NCBI RefSeq assembly: GCF_014725735.1
Contig: NZ_CP061368.1
Location: 3,239,225 to 3,303,224 of the forward strand
Direction: 5' to 3'
DNA from: Wenzhouxiangella sp. AB-CW3
GTDB taxonomy: Bacteria; Pseudomonadota; Gammaproteobacteria; Xanthomonadales; Wenzhouxiangellaceae
DNA length: 64,000 nt
Below the pieces are notes generated by a model, which saw only the letters and a list, made by a program, of their open reading frames with translations, was not told the DNA's origin and did no database searches. The position numbers were made by a program, and so were the translations under genes. Every line of letters begins with the position of its first letter. Position 1 is the first letter of the stretch. Of this stretch, positions 6,484 through 14,796 are shown piece after piece.

Positions 6484-9400
6484 TCAATCACTACCATGCT
6501 TTGTGGTATCGACCAGCCGTCCCAGCAGTGCGCGCAGTGCTGCCGGGCGGATGGGTTTGTGCAGCACGCGGCAGTCCTGGGCGCGTGCCTCGTTGCGCAC
6601 GGTCTCGGTCTGGTCGGCGGTAATCAGGATGGCGGGGATGGCGCTGTCGTAACGCGCCCGGATACGGCTGACCAGGTCGATGCCGTTCTTTTCGTCGTCG
6701 AGATGGTAGTCGGCCAGGATGATGTCGGGGCCGCCAACCAGGCGATCAACAACCTCGGCCACTTCGTCCTCGTCGCTGGCAGTGTGCACTTGACAGCCCC
6801 AGGGTTCGATCAACGAGGCCATGCCGGACAGAATCTCCGGCTCGTTGTCGATGCACAGCACCACCAGCCCGGCCAGATCGCGGGCAGAGCGACGCGGTCC
6901 ACTGCGTGCGGCATGCGCCACTTCCCCGTCCTGCCCCAACGGCACATCGATGGCAAAACAGGTGCCGTGTCCGGGCTCGGAACGCACGCTGACGGGATGG
7001 TCGAGCATGCGTGCGATACGTTCGACGATAGCCAGTCCCAGCCCGAGACCGCGTTGGCCGCGACCGCGCGAGCCTTGCAGGCGATGAAACTCGCGGAAGA
7101 TCGCCTCGGTCTGGTCGGCCGGAATACCGGGCCCGGTATCGATGACCTGGATGCTCAGAATGCCCGCCCGACGACGACAGCCCAATAGCACCCGGCCGGA
7201 TTCGGTGTAGCGCAGCGCATTGGACAGGAAGTTCTGCAGCACGCGCCGCAGCAGCTTGGGATCGGAGACCACCCGCGCCCGGCTGTCGACCTTGGAGAAC
7301 GCCAGCCCGCGTTCACGGGCAATGGCCGAGAATTCCGCATACAGGGGATCGAAGATCTCGGCAATCGAGAATTCACGAACCGAGGTCGGCATGGCGCCGG
7401 CATCCAGGCGCGAGATATCGAGCAGTGCCGAGAGCAGTTGCTCGGCACTGTCGAGCGAGCCGGCCAGGCGTTCGACCAGGTGGCGCTGCTCGTCGTCGAG
7501 CCGGTCCTGCTGATCCAGGGCCGATGCGAACAGGCGCGCGGCATTGAGCGGTTGCAGCAGGTCGTGGCTGGCCGCGGCCAGGAAACGGGTCTTGGACTGG
7601 TTGGCCTCGTCGGCCTCCTGCTTGGCCACGCGCAGGGCTTCCTCGACGCGGGCGCGCACCGTCACCTCCCGGCGCAGCTCCTCGTTGAGCTCGGTCAGTT
7701 CGCGCGTGCGCTCGGCCACGCGCTTTTCCAGTCCTTCCTTGGCCTCGGTCAGGCGCCGCTCGCTCTCGCGCAAGGCCTCTTCGGTGCGTTTGCGCTCGGT
7801 GATGTCGGTAAAACTGGTGACAAAGCCGCCGCCGGGCATGGGATTGCCGCGGATCTCGATCACCCGGCCATCGGTACCCACGCGCTCGTAGAAATGCGGG
7901 CTGCGCTTCTTCAGCCAGTCGAGGCGGCGCGCGATCAACTCCTCCTGTTCGCCCGCGCCCAGCCGTCCCTGGCTGGCGTTGTAGCGCAGCACGTCCTCGA
8001 TCGGCCGGCCGATGTGAATCAGGCCTTCCGGGTACTCGAACATCTCCAGGTAGGCACGGTTCCAGGCCACCAGCCGCAGGTCGGCATCGACCACGCTGAC
8101 CGCCTCGGACAGATTCTCCATGGCCGATTGCAGCAACTCCTGGCGGAATTTCAATTTCTCGGAGGTCTGGTCGAGCAGGTTGACCACCGCATCGAAGGGC
8201 ATGCCGGAACCGGCCAGCGCCGAGGACAGTACCTGGCGCGCCGAACTCGCCCCGATCACGCCCGAAAGCACACGCTCGGTGTGGCGGACCAGCTCGCCGT
8301 CGGCCGGCTGATCGATCGCGAGTTCCCGTCCGCGCTGACCGGCGTAATCATCAAAGGTCTCGCGCGTGCGCCGCTCGCCGAGAAAGCGCCGGGTCAGGTC
8401 CATGAAGTCGGCCACCGTGGCAATACCGGTGCGTGGCAACACGCTGGTGGTGGTGCCGCCGGCCGCGCCCATGAAGGCATTGGCCTGGATGCGGTCGATG
8501 GGACGTTCACGCCCGGCCAGCGAGCCGATGACCAGGGCACAGACATTCAACGTCAGTGACCAGAACACGCCGTGACTGAGACGGTCGTCGAAAGCAATTC
8601 CGAACAGCGCTTCGGGGTGCAGCCAGGTCAGTCCCGCCGGACCGGTCTCCAGCCAGCCCGGCAACACCCCGGTGCCACGCAGGATCACCGGCAGCATCAG
8701 GCAATAGAACCACACGACAAAACCGGTCGTCAGCCCGGCCATGGCCCCGGGACGATTGGCGCCGCGCCAGTACACGGCAGCCACCACCAGCGGCCCGAAC
8801 TGGGCGACCGCGGCAAACGACAGCAGACCGATTCCTGCCAGGCTTTCCTCGTAGCCGAACAGCCGGTAGTAACCCCAGGCAAGCAGCAGCAGGGCAACAA
8901 TGACAATACGCCGCACCATCAGCAGCAGCCGGCCGAGGTCGGCATCGCTGCGCGCCACGGCCTGTCGGTTGCGCAGCAGGGCCGGCATGACGATATCGTT
9001 CGACACCATGATCGACAGCGCCACCGCCGCCACGATGACCATGCCGGTGGCCGCGGAGAATCCGCCGAGCATGGACAGCAGGGTCAGCCATTCCTGGTCG
9101 GCCGCCATGGGCAGGGTCAGCATGAAGGTGTCGGGCGACACGCCCTCGCCGAAAGTCAGCAGGCCGGCCACGGCCACCGGCACGATGAACAGGGCGATCA
9201 GCACCAGGTAGGCGGGAAACAGCACGCGCGCCCAGCGCACGTCACGCTCGCTGGTCGACTCGACCACGGCAACATGAAACTGACGCGGCAGACAGAAGGC
9301 CGCCAGCATGGCCAGCACCATGATGGTGAGAAAGCTCAGCCTGAGATTTTCCGGCGCGAACATGCTCGCGACCAGCGCATCGTCGACCGTGAACGGATTG

Positions 9401-10083
9401 AGCGTATCGAGCCCATCGAACATCGCCCAGGTCACGAACACCCCGACGGCGAGAAAGGCCAGCAACTTGACCAGCGACTCGAAGGCCACCGCCAGCATCA
9501 GTCCCGGATGGTGCTCGGTGGCATCGAGCTGGCGCGTGCCGAACAGGATGGTGAACACGGCCAGCAGCAGGGCAATCAGCAAGGCGGTATCGAGAATCGG
9601 ACCCGGTTCTTCCGGCAACACGGTGGTCGCACCGGGATCGCTGGTGAGCAGGTTGAAGCCCATGGCGATGCCCTTGAGCTGCAGGGCGATGTAAGGCAGC
9701 ACACCCAGCACGGCGACCACGGTGACCAGCACGGCCAGGCGCTGGGTCTTGCCGAAACGCGAGGCGAGAAAGTCGGAGATCGAGGTGACGTTCTGTTCCT
9801 TGCTGATGCGTACCACGCGCAGCACAAAGCCGCCGAACACGGCAAACACCAGCAGGGGACCGAGATAGACCGGCAGGAAATCCCAGCCGGTGGTGGCGGC
9901 CTGGCCGACCGCGCCGTAGAAGGTCCAGGAGGTGCAGTAAACGGCCAGCGACAGCGAGTAGATCACCGGCTGGGAGAACAGCGGGCGCCCCTGGACCGAG
10001 CGCCGGTCACCCCACCAGGCGACCAGAAACAGCAGCGCCACGTAGGCCAGCGAAACCAGAATGATGAGCGTGGCGGAGAACAA
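6484..10083 (-). CDS. crbS: CrbS/MxtR-type hybrid sensor kinase with SSS transporter domain
   Basis: About 1199 residues. An SLC5/SSS transporter-like domain with about 13 helices fills the N-terminal half. It is followed by a PAS domain (LLQSAMENLSEAVSVVDADL to FTDITERKR), a coiled coil, HisKA with phospho-His 840 in ASHDLLQPLNAARLF, HATPase (GRGQRGLGLGLAIVERIA) and a receiver with phospho-Asp 1125 (ILADYHLDD). This order is that of CrbS/MxtR/ErcS'-type kinases, which sense carboxylate flux and drive CrbR/ErdR. The cognate-type regulator is at 160-822. The TTG at 10083 was chosen because the family begins directly at the first helix (FSATLIILVSLAYVALLF). An in-frame TTG at 10143 would add 20 residues encoded by a degenerate repeat. 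Confidence 0.85.
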   Translation of the reverse strand: MFSATLIILVSLAYVALLFLVAWWGDRRSVQGRPLFSQPVIYSLSLAVYCTSWTFYGAVGQAATTGWDFLPVYLGPLLVFAVFGGFVLRVVRISKEQNVTSISDFLASRFGKTQRLAVLVTVVAVLGVLPYIALQLKGIAMGFNLLTSDPGATTVLPEEPGPILDTALLIALLLAVFTILFGTRQLDATEHHPGLMLAVAFESLVKLLAFLAVGVFVTWAMFDGLDTLNPFTVDDALVASMFAPENLRLSFLTIMVLAMLAAFCLPRQFHVAVVESTSERDVRWARVLFPAYLVLIALFIVPVAVAGLLTFGEGVSPDTFMLTLPMAADQEWLTLLSMLGGFSAATGMVIVAAVALSIMVSNDIVMPALLRNRQAVARSDADLGRLLLMVRRIVIVALLLLAWGYYRLFGYEESLAGIGLLSFAAVAQFGPLVVAAVYWRGANRPGAMAGLTTGFVVWFYCLMLPVILRGTGVLPGWLETGPAGLTWLHPEALFGIAFDDRLSHGVFWSLTLNVCALVIGSLAGRERPIDRIQANAFMGAAGGTTTSVLPRTGIATVADFMDLTRRFLGERRTRETFDDYAGQRGRELAIDQPADGELVRHTERVLSGVIGASSARQVLSSALAGSGMPFDAVVNLLDQTSEKLKFRQELLQSAMENLSEAVSVVDADLRLVAWNRAYLEMFEYPEGLIHIGRPIEDVLRYNASQGRLGAGEQEELIARRLDWLKKRSPHFYERVGTDGRVIEIRGNPMPGGGFVTSFTDITERKRTEEALRESERRLTEAKEGLEKRVAERTRELTELNEELRREVTVRARVEEALRVAKQEADEANQSKTRFLAAASHDLLQPLNAARLFASALDQQDRLDDEQRHLVERLAGSLDSAEQLLSALLDISRLDAGAMPTSVREFSIAEIFDPLYAEFSAIARERGLAFSKVDSRARVVSDPKLLRRVLQNFLSNALRYTESGRVLLGCRRRAGILSIQVIDTGPGIPADQTEAIFREFHRLQGSRGRGQRGLGLGLAIVERIARMLDHPVSVRSEPGHGTCFAIDVPLGQDGEVAHAARSGPRRSARDLAGLVVLCIDNEPEILSGMASLIEPWGCQVHTASDEDEVAEVVDRLVGGPDIILADYHLDDEKNGIDLVSRIRARYDSAIPAILITADQTETVRNEARAQDCRVLHKPIRPAALRALLGRLVDTTKHGSD

Positions 10084-10099
10084 TTTGCTCTTGTCTTCT

Positions 10100-10120
10100 C
10101 GTGGTCTTCCCGTGGTCTTC
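10100..10120. repeat. CGTGGTCTTC tandem repeat at kinase 5' end
   Basis: Two copies of CGTGGTCTTC (10100-10109, 10111-10120) lie in an 11-bp period with flanking degenerate copies. They look like another short intergenic repeat family that extends into the apparent 5' end of the reverse-strand kinase gene, which argues for a downstream start. Confidence 0.55.
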
Positions 10121-10187
10121 AGGCGGTGGGCCCAGTCCCACAAAAAACAGCATCATAGCAGTCGATTCCGCCCGCTCGGCCACACCC

Positions 10188-10197
10188 CGACCAAAGT
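10188..10197 (+). promoter_or_regulatory. CGACCAAAGT motif in the crbS/DUF294 divergent region
   Basis: The 10-bp word CGACCAAAGT is identical to 1572-1581 upstream of the symporter pair. It lies about 28 bp before an extended -10-like TGCTAACCT (10222-10230) that could serve the DUF294 gene. It is a candidate shared regulator site, resting on sequence identity alone. Confidence 0.35.
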
Positions 10198-10266
10198 ATA
10201 AGCGCGGCCTGTCGCCCACCCTGCTAACCTGATCATCGAAGCCCGCGGAATCGGGAGGGCGGCTTG

Positions 10267-11343
10267 ATGCCGAGCGCCGATCAGGTCACCGGCCACGCGC
10301 CGGAAACGGCAATACTGCTTGATCATGTCAACCAGGCCAGCGACGGGCGGGCGCTAGCCGACATGGCCTCGCGGATGGGCAGGTTGATGCTGAAGCTGCA
10401 AGAGCGCAAGACTGGAGCAGCGGAGATCGCGCTGGCCGTCAGCCGGGTCGGCCGCGCCGTGACCGACCGCCTGCTGGCGCTGGCCGAACGAGACCTGGGA
10501 CCGCCGCCGGTGGCTTATGCCTTCATCGTTGCCGGATCGCAGGCCCGCGGCGAACAGATCGCCGGCTCCGACCAGGACAACGGTTTGATCCTGTCAAATG
10601 ACTACCGCGAGGACCATCACGGCTCCTATTTCGAACAACTGGCCGACCAGGTCTGCAGCGGCCTGGCCGAGGCCGGCTATCGTCGCTGCCCCGGCGATAT
10701 CATGGCCATCAATCCACGCTGGCGACGTCCTCTGGCCGACTGGCGGGGGCGCTTTGCCCAATGGATCGAACGCGCCGACCCGGACGCCCTGCTCAAGGTA
10801 TCGATCTTTTTCGATTTGCGCTGCATTCGCGGCGAGGCCGGCCTGCTCGATCAGCTTCGTGAAGAAGTGCTCGGCATGACGCGCTCGTCAACGCTTTTCC
10901 AGCCCCGTCTGGCAGCCGCCGCGCTCGGGTTCCGGCCGGCGCTGGGCTGGTTCGGGAGACTGCGATTTCATCGTGATGGCGATAAACAGACCATGGATCT
11001 GAAACGCCATGGCATCACGCCGGTGGTCGACCTCGCCCGGGTTCATGCACTGGCGCTGGGCGAGGCGGCGTTGTCGACCCGCAAGCGCTTGAAGCTGGCT
11101 ACGTCAGCCAACCTGATCAGCGGCGACGATGCCGACAGGCTCATCGATGCCTTCGACCATGTCGGCGGCATTCGCATCGCCCACCAGTGCCGCCGCATCC
11201 GCGACGGTGAACACCCGGACTACCAGCTACGCGCCGACGAGATCGATCAGCGCGACCGCAAGGCGCTGAAACGTTCCCTGGCAACCATCCGCGATGCCCA
11301 ACAGGCCATGGCCCGGCGCTACCACGCCGAGGCATTCCGGTGA
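10267..11343 (+). CDS. DUF294 nucleotidyltransferase-like protein (stand-alone)
   Basis: A 358-residue protein with the nucleotidyltransferase-fold signature GSQARGEQ (residues 90-97) and SDQDNG (101-106), as in GlnD-like DUF294 proteins. It is followed by a DUF294 C-terminal domain (MDLKRHGITPVVDLARVHAL to the end). It lacks the cNMP and CBS domains of its paralogue at 16998-18815. The metal-binding Asp pair in SDQD is intact, so nucleotidyl transfer to a protein or small molecule is plausible, but the reaction of this family is not established. ATG 10267 has GGGAGG seven bases upstream and is preferred to TTG 10264. It overlaps the next gene by 4 bases and leads the operon 10267-18815. Confidence 0.8.
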   Translation: MPSADQVTGHAPETAILLDHVNQASDGRALADMASRMGRLMLKLQERKTGAAEIALAVSRVGRAVTDRLLALAERDLGPPPVAYAFIVAGSQARGEQIAGSDQDNGLILSNDYREDHHGSYFEQLADQVCSGLAEAGYRRCPGDIMAINPRWRRPLADWRGRFAQWIERADPDALLKVSIFFDLRCIRGEAGLLDQLREEVLGMTRSSTLFQPRLAAAALGFRPALGWFGRLRFHRDGDKQTMDLKRHGITPVVDLARVHALALGEAALSTRKRLKLATSANLISGDDADRLIDAFDHVGGIRIAHQCRRIRDGEHPDYQLRADEIDQRDRKALKRSLATIRDAQQAMARRYHAEAFR

Positions 11344-11537
11344 AAGGGCGCCTGAGCCAGTGGTTGGTGGTGCTGTTTGCAGCCGGCTGGCTGCTGTTCG
11401 GCTTTCCGCTGATGATGCTGTGGGACCGAGAAGCCGCCCTGTTCGGCCTGCCCCTGTTTCCGCTGGGACTGTTCATCGTGTGGGGTGTGCTCATCATCGC
11501 CCTGGCCTGGCTGATGGAAAGCGGAGGACGCCGCTGA
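11340..11537 (+). CDS. small two-helix membrane protein overlapping SSS kinase gene (CbrX-like)
   Basis: A 65-residue protein starting at GTG 11340 (overlapping the DUF294 stop) with two hydrophobic helices (about 7-28 and 39-59) and a charged end (MESGGRR). Its stop overlaps the ATG of the SSS kinase (TGATG). A small overlapping ORF upstream of the SSS kinase cbrA, called cbrX, is known in Pseudomonas, and this gene has the same position and size. DUF4212 plays a comparable small-partner role for SSS carriers. Homology to CbrX is not demonstrated. Confidence 0.65.
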   Translation: MKGRLSQWLVVLFAAGWLLFGFPLMMLWDREAALFGLPLFPLGLFIVWGVLIIALAWLMESGGRR

Positions 11538-14290
11538 TGCTGCCTCTCTGGCTGGTCATTGGCGTCTCGTTCGCCTACCTGCTGATCCTGTTCGCCATCG
11601 CCTGGTGGGGCGACCGGCGCGCCGCGGCCGGACGCTCGGTCATCGGCAATGCCTGGGTCTACGCGTTGTCGATCGCGGTCTACTGCACGGCCTGGACCTA
11701 TTTCGGCAGTGTCGGGCGGGCGTCGGAAGAAGGCGTGTGGTTCCTGCCCATCTATCTCGGCCCCATGCTGGCGATGATCCTGGCCTGGCTGGTGATCCGC
11801 AAAATGGTGCGCATCGCCAAGACCTGGCGCATCACCTCGGTGGCCGACTTCATCGCCAGCCGCTACGGCAAGAGCCCGCTGATCGCCGCGTTGGTCACGC
11901 TGATCACGGTGGTCGGCATCGTCCCCTACATTGCCCTGCAGCTCAAGGCCATCTCGGCCGGCTTTGCCCTGATGACCGGCCCGGAGGCCACGACCGTGAC
12001 CGAGGCAACCGGTGCCTGGTGGCAGGACAGCACCTTCTACCTGGCGCTGGCCCTGGCCGGCTTCATCATCGCCTTCGGCACCCGTCATCTCGACATGACC
12101 GAACGCCATGAGGGCATGGTCGCGGCGATCGCGTTCGAGTCGGTGGTCAAGCTCATCGCATTTCTTGCCGCCGGCATTTTCGTGGTCTGGGGACTGTACG
12201 GAGGCCTGGGAGACCTGTTCGGTCGTGCCATGGCCGACGACAGTCTCAAGGGACTGCTGCGTTTCGACCAGGGCACCAGCGACTTCATCTACACGCAGTG
12301 GTTCGCGCTGATCCTGCTGGCCGGCCTGTCGGTGCTGTTCCTGCCGCGCCAGTTCCAGGTCATGGTGGTCGAGAACGTCGACGAGCGTCACATCAAGCGC
12401 GCCGCCTGGGTGTTCCCGCTCTACCTGTTTCTGATCAACCTGTTCGTCATTCCCATTGCGCTGGGCGGCCTGATGTACTTCGGCGCCGACACGGCCAACC
12501 CGGACTTTTTCGTGCTCTCGCTGCCGCTGGCCGAGGGGGCGAAAACGCTGGCCCTGTTCGTGTTCATCGGCGGGCTGTCGGCGGCCACCGGCATGGTCAT
12601 CGTCGAGGCCATTGCCGTGTCCACCATGATCTGCAACGACCTGGTCATGCCGGCACTGCTGCGTACCCGCCGCTTTCGCGGGCGCAGCGGCGGCGATCTG
12701 ACCCGCTTGCTGCTGACCATCCGCCGGCTGGCCATCATCGGCCTGCTGCTGCTGGGCTATCTCTACTTCCACCTGGCCGGCGAGGCCTATGCGCTGGTGG
12801 CCATCGGCCTGATCAGCTTTGCCGCCGTCGCCCAGTTCGCCCCGGCCGCGCTGGCCGGCATGTACTGGAAGGGCGGCACCGCCGCCGGCGTGCTGGCCGG
12901 GCTGGTCGCCGGTTTTGCCCTGTGGGCCTGGACGCTGATGCTGCCGTCGATTGCCCGCTCCGGCTGGCTGGCAATGGACTTTGTCGAGCACGGTCCGTTC
13001 GGCATCGGTTGGCTCAGGCCCGAATCCCTGCTGGGCATGAGCGGCTTCGATCACCTCACCCATTCGCTGTTCTGGAGCCTGCTGGCCAACATCGGCGCCT
13101 TCGTGCTGGTGTCCTTGCTGACCCGGCCCTCGGCACGCGAGGCCAGCCAGGCCGAACGTTTCGTCGATGTCTTCGAACGGGCCGACGGGCATGAACCGCT
13201 GTTCTGGCAGGGCCGCGCCAGTCGTGAGGATTTGTATGCACTGGCCGAACGCTTCCTCGGTCCGGAGGCCACCGCACGGTTGTTCGAGGAACATGCCGCG
13301 GCCATCGGCGTGGGCGAGATCGAGCATATCCCGGCCGACGCGCGCCTGGTCGAACGGGTCGAACACCAGCTTGCCGGTGCCATCGGCTCGGCCTCGGCCC
13401 GGGTGATGATGGCTTCCACGGTCGACGAGGAGCCGCTGGAACTCGACGATGTCATGCGCATCCTCGAGGAAGCCTCGCAGATTCGCCAGTACTCACTGGC
13501 GCTGGAGGAAAAATCACGCTCGCTGGAGCAGGCCACCGCGGAACTGCGTGCCGCCAACGAGAAACTGAAAAGCCTGGACCGGCTCAAGGACGACTTCATG
13601 TCCTCGGTCACCCATGAACTGCGCACGCCGCTGACTTCCATTCGCGCCACCGCCGAGATGATGCGCGACGATGCCGACATGCCCGTCAACCAGCGCCAGC
13701 AGTTTCTCGACATCATGGTGCGCGAGTCCGAACGACTGAGCCGGCTGGTCGGCCAGGTACTGGACCTGGCGCGCATCGAGGCCGGTCATGCCGAGTGGCA
13801 CAACAGCGACGTCGACATGGCCGAGATCGTCGATCAGGCCGTGGCCAGCATCACCGAACCCTACAGCGACAAGGGCGCGAAGCTGGAAGTGCGCGGCGAT
13901 CGACAACCGGCCACGATCCGGGCCGATGCCGACCGCCTGGTGCAGGTGCTGCTCAACCTGCTCTCCAACGCATTGCGTCACCTGCCCGAAGCGAACGGAC
14001 AGGTGATCGTCACCATCAACGATAAGCGCGACGGCGTGACCGTGACCGTGGCCGACAACGGGCCCGGCATCAGCCACGAAGAACAGGCCGAGGTATTCGA
14101 CAAGTTCCGCCAGGTCGGCGACCGCCACCGCCGCCAGGGCGGCACCGGCCTGGGGCTGCCGATCAGCCGCCAGATCATCGAACACTTCGGCGGCCACATG
14201 TGGGTGGCATCCGAGCCCGGCGAAGGCGCCACCTTCGGCTTCCACCTGCCCCGAAACATCGACCGCGGTGATGGCGAGATGGACAAATGA
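11537..14290 (+). CDS. SSS-domain sensor histidine kinase (CbrA-like)
   Basis: 917 residues: an SLC5/SSS transporter-like domain (about 13 helices, residues 1-540), a linker, a coiled coil (SLALEEKSRSLEQATAELRA), HisKA with H693 in SSVTHELRTPLTS and HATPase with NLLSNALRHLPE, DNGPGI and GTGLGLPISRQI motifs. There is no receiver domain, unlike the kinase at 6484-10083. CbrA in Pseudomonas (SSS + kinase, control of carbon/nitrogen use) is the best-known relative, but its partner CbrB is an NtrC-type regulator, whereas the gene next door here is a single receiver. ATG 11537 was chosen because it overlaps the upstream stop and opens on the first helix; the frame continues upstream without family features. 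Confidence 0.85.
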   Translation: MLPLWLVIGVSFAYLLILFAIAWWGDRRAAAGRSVIGNAWVYALSIAVYCTAWTYFGSVGRASEEGVWFLPIYLGPMLAMILAWLVIRKMVRIAKTWRITSVADFIASRYGKSPLIAALVTLITVVGIVPYIALQLKAISAGFALMTGPEATTVTEATGAWWQDSTFYLALALAGFIIAFGTRHLDMTERHEGMVAAIAFESVVKLIAFLAAGIFVVWGLYGGLGDLFGRAMADDSLKGLLRFDQGTSDFIYTQWFALILLAGLSVLFLPRQFQVMVVENVDERHIKRAAWVFPLYLFLINLFVIPIALGGLMYFGADTANPDFFVLSLPLAEGAKTLALFVFIGGLSAATGMVIVEAIAVSTMICNDLVMPALLRTRRFRGRSGGDLTRLLLTIRRLAIIGLLLLGYLYFHLAGEAYALVAIGLISFAAVAQFAPAALAGMYWKGGTAAGVLAGLVAGFALWAWTLMLPSIARSGWLAMDFVEHGPFGIGWLRPESLLGMSGFDHLTHSLFWSLLANIGAFVLVSLLTRPSAREASQAERFVDVFERADGHEPLFWQGRASREDLYALAERFLGPEATARLFEEHAAAIGVGEIEHIPADARLVERVEHQLAGAIGSASARVMMASTVDEEPLELDDVMRILEEASQIRQYSLALEEKSRSLEQATAELRAANEKLKSLDRLKDDFMSSVTHELRTPLTSIRATAEMMRDDADMPVNQRQQFLDIMVRESERLSRLVGQVLDLARIEAGHAEWHNSDVDMAEIVDQAVASITEPYSDKGAKLEVRGDRQPATIRADADRLVQVLLNLLSNALRHLPEANGQVIVTINDKRDGVTVTVADNGPGISHEEQAEVFDKFRQVGDRHRRQGGTGLGLPISRQIIEHFGGHMWVASEPGEGATFGFHLPRNIDRGDGEMDK

Positions 14291-14292
14291 CA

Positions 14293-14398
14293 GTTCACCA
14301 CAGACACACGGAGTGCACAGAGGACAGAAACAAGAAATGAAACTAAAGGAATTTTTATCCAGTTCTTCCTCTGTGAACTCTGTGCCTCTGTGGTGAAC
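14293..14398. repeat. CACCACAGAGGCACAGAG-family hairpin element
   Basis: The left arm 14293-14326 (GTTCACCACAGACACACGGA...) and the right arm 14366-14398, which reads GTTCACCACAGAGGCACAGA... on the reverse strand, are imperfect inverted copies separated by about 40 AT-rich bases. The element lies entirely in the gap between the SSS kinase and the receiver gene. Same family as 4530-4556 and 6445-6474. Confidence 0.8.
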
Positions 14399-14425
14399 GA
14401 TGTTTGAAGAAACAAGGAGTTTTCG

Positions 14426-14794
14426 ATGAGCACCGTACTGATTGCCGACGACGAACCCAACATCGTCATCTCGCTGGAATACCTGATGCAGCGCGAGGGC
14501 CACGAGGTGCTGGTTGCGCGCGACGGTGATGAGGCGCTGGCGATGATTGCCGAGCACCGCCCCGACCTGGTGCTGCTCGACGTGATGATGCCGGGTCGCT
14601 CCGGTTTCGAGGTCCTCAAGGCGGTGCGCGGCAACGATGAGATGGCCGCCACCCGCATCCTCATGCTGACCGCGCGCGGGCGGGATACCGACCGCACCAA
14701 GGGCGAGGCACTGGGCGCCGACGGCTACGTGGTCAAGCCGTTCTCCACGCGCGAACTGGCCGAACAGGTGCGCGATATGCTGGGAGAGAACTGA
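14426..14794 (+). CDS. single-domain response regulator (CheY-like receiver)
   Basis: A 122-residue receiver with no output domain. It has acidic residues D8/D9 (LIADDEP), phospho-acceptor D52 (LLDVMMPG), Thr in LMLTARG and Lys in YVVKPFS. An AAGGAG ribosome binding site precedes ATG 14426. As the gene directly after an SSS kinase without its own receiver, it is the natural phospho-acceptor of that kinase. It ends 2 bases before the exonuclease fusion gene, so signal output to that protein or to another effector by protein contact is plausible. The partner assignment is inferred from order. Confidence 0.88.
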   Translation: MSTVLIADDEPNIVISLEYLMQREGHEVLVARDGDEALAMIAEHRPDLVLLDVMMPGRSGFEVLKAVRGNDEMAATRILMLTARGRDTDRTKGEALGADGYVVKPFSTRELAEQVRDMLGEN

Positions 14795-14796
14795 AC

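Noticed and set aside
6466-7188. 240-codon forward frame after the cassette
   Set aside because: It lies opposite the receiver and kinase domains of the CrbS-type protein and shows no features.
8572-10158. 528-codon forward frame opposite the CrbS-type kinase
   Set aside because: His/Gln/Arg-rich composition, no signal peptide or motif, and the reverse strand encodes conserved SSS helices.
11141-13366. 741-codon reverse frame opposite the second SSS kinase
   Set aside because: Composition and lack of motifs mark it as antisense shadow of conserved coding sequence.
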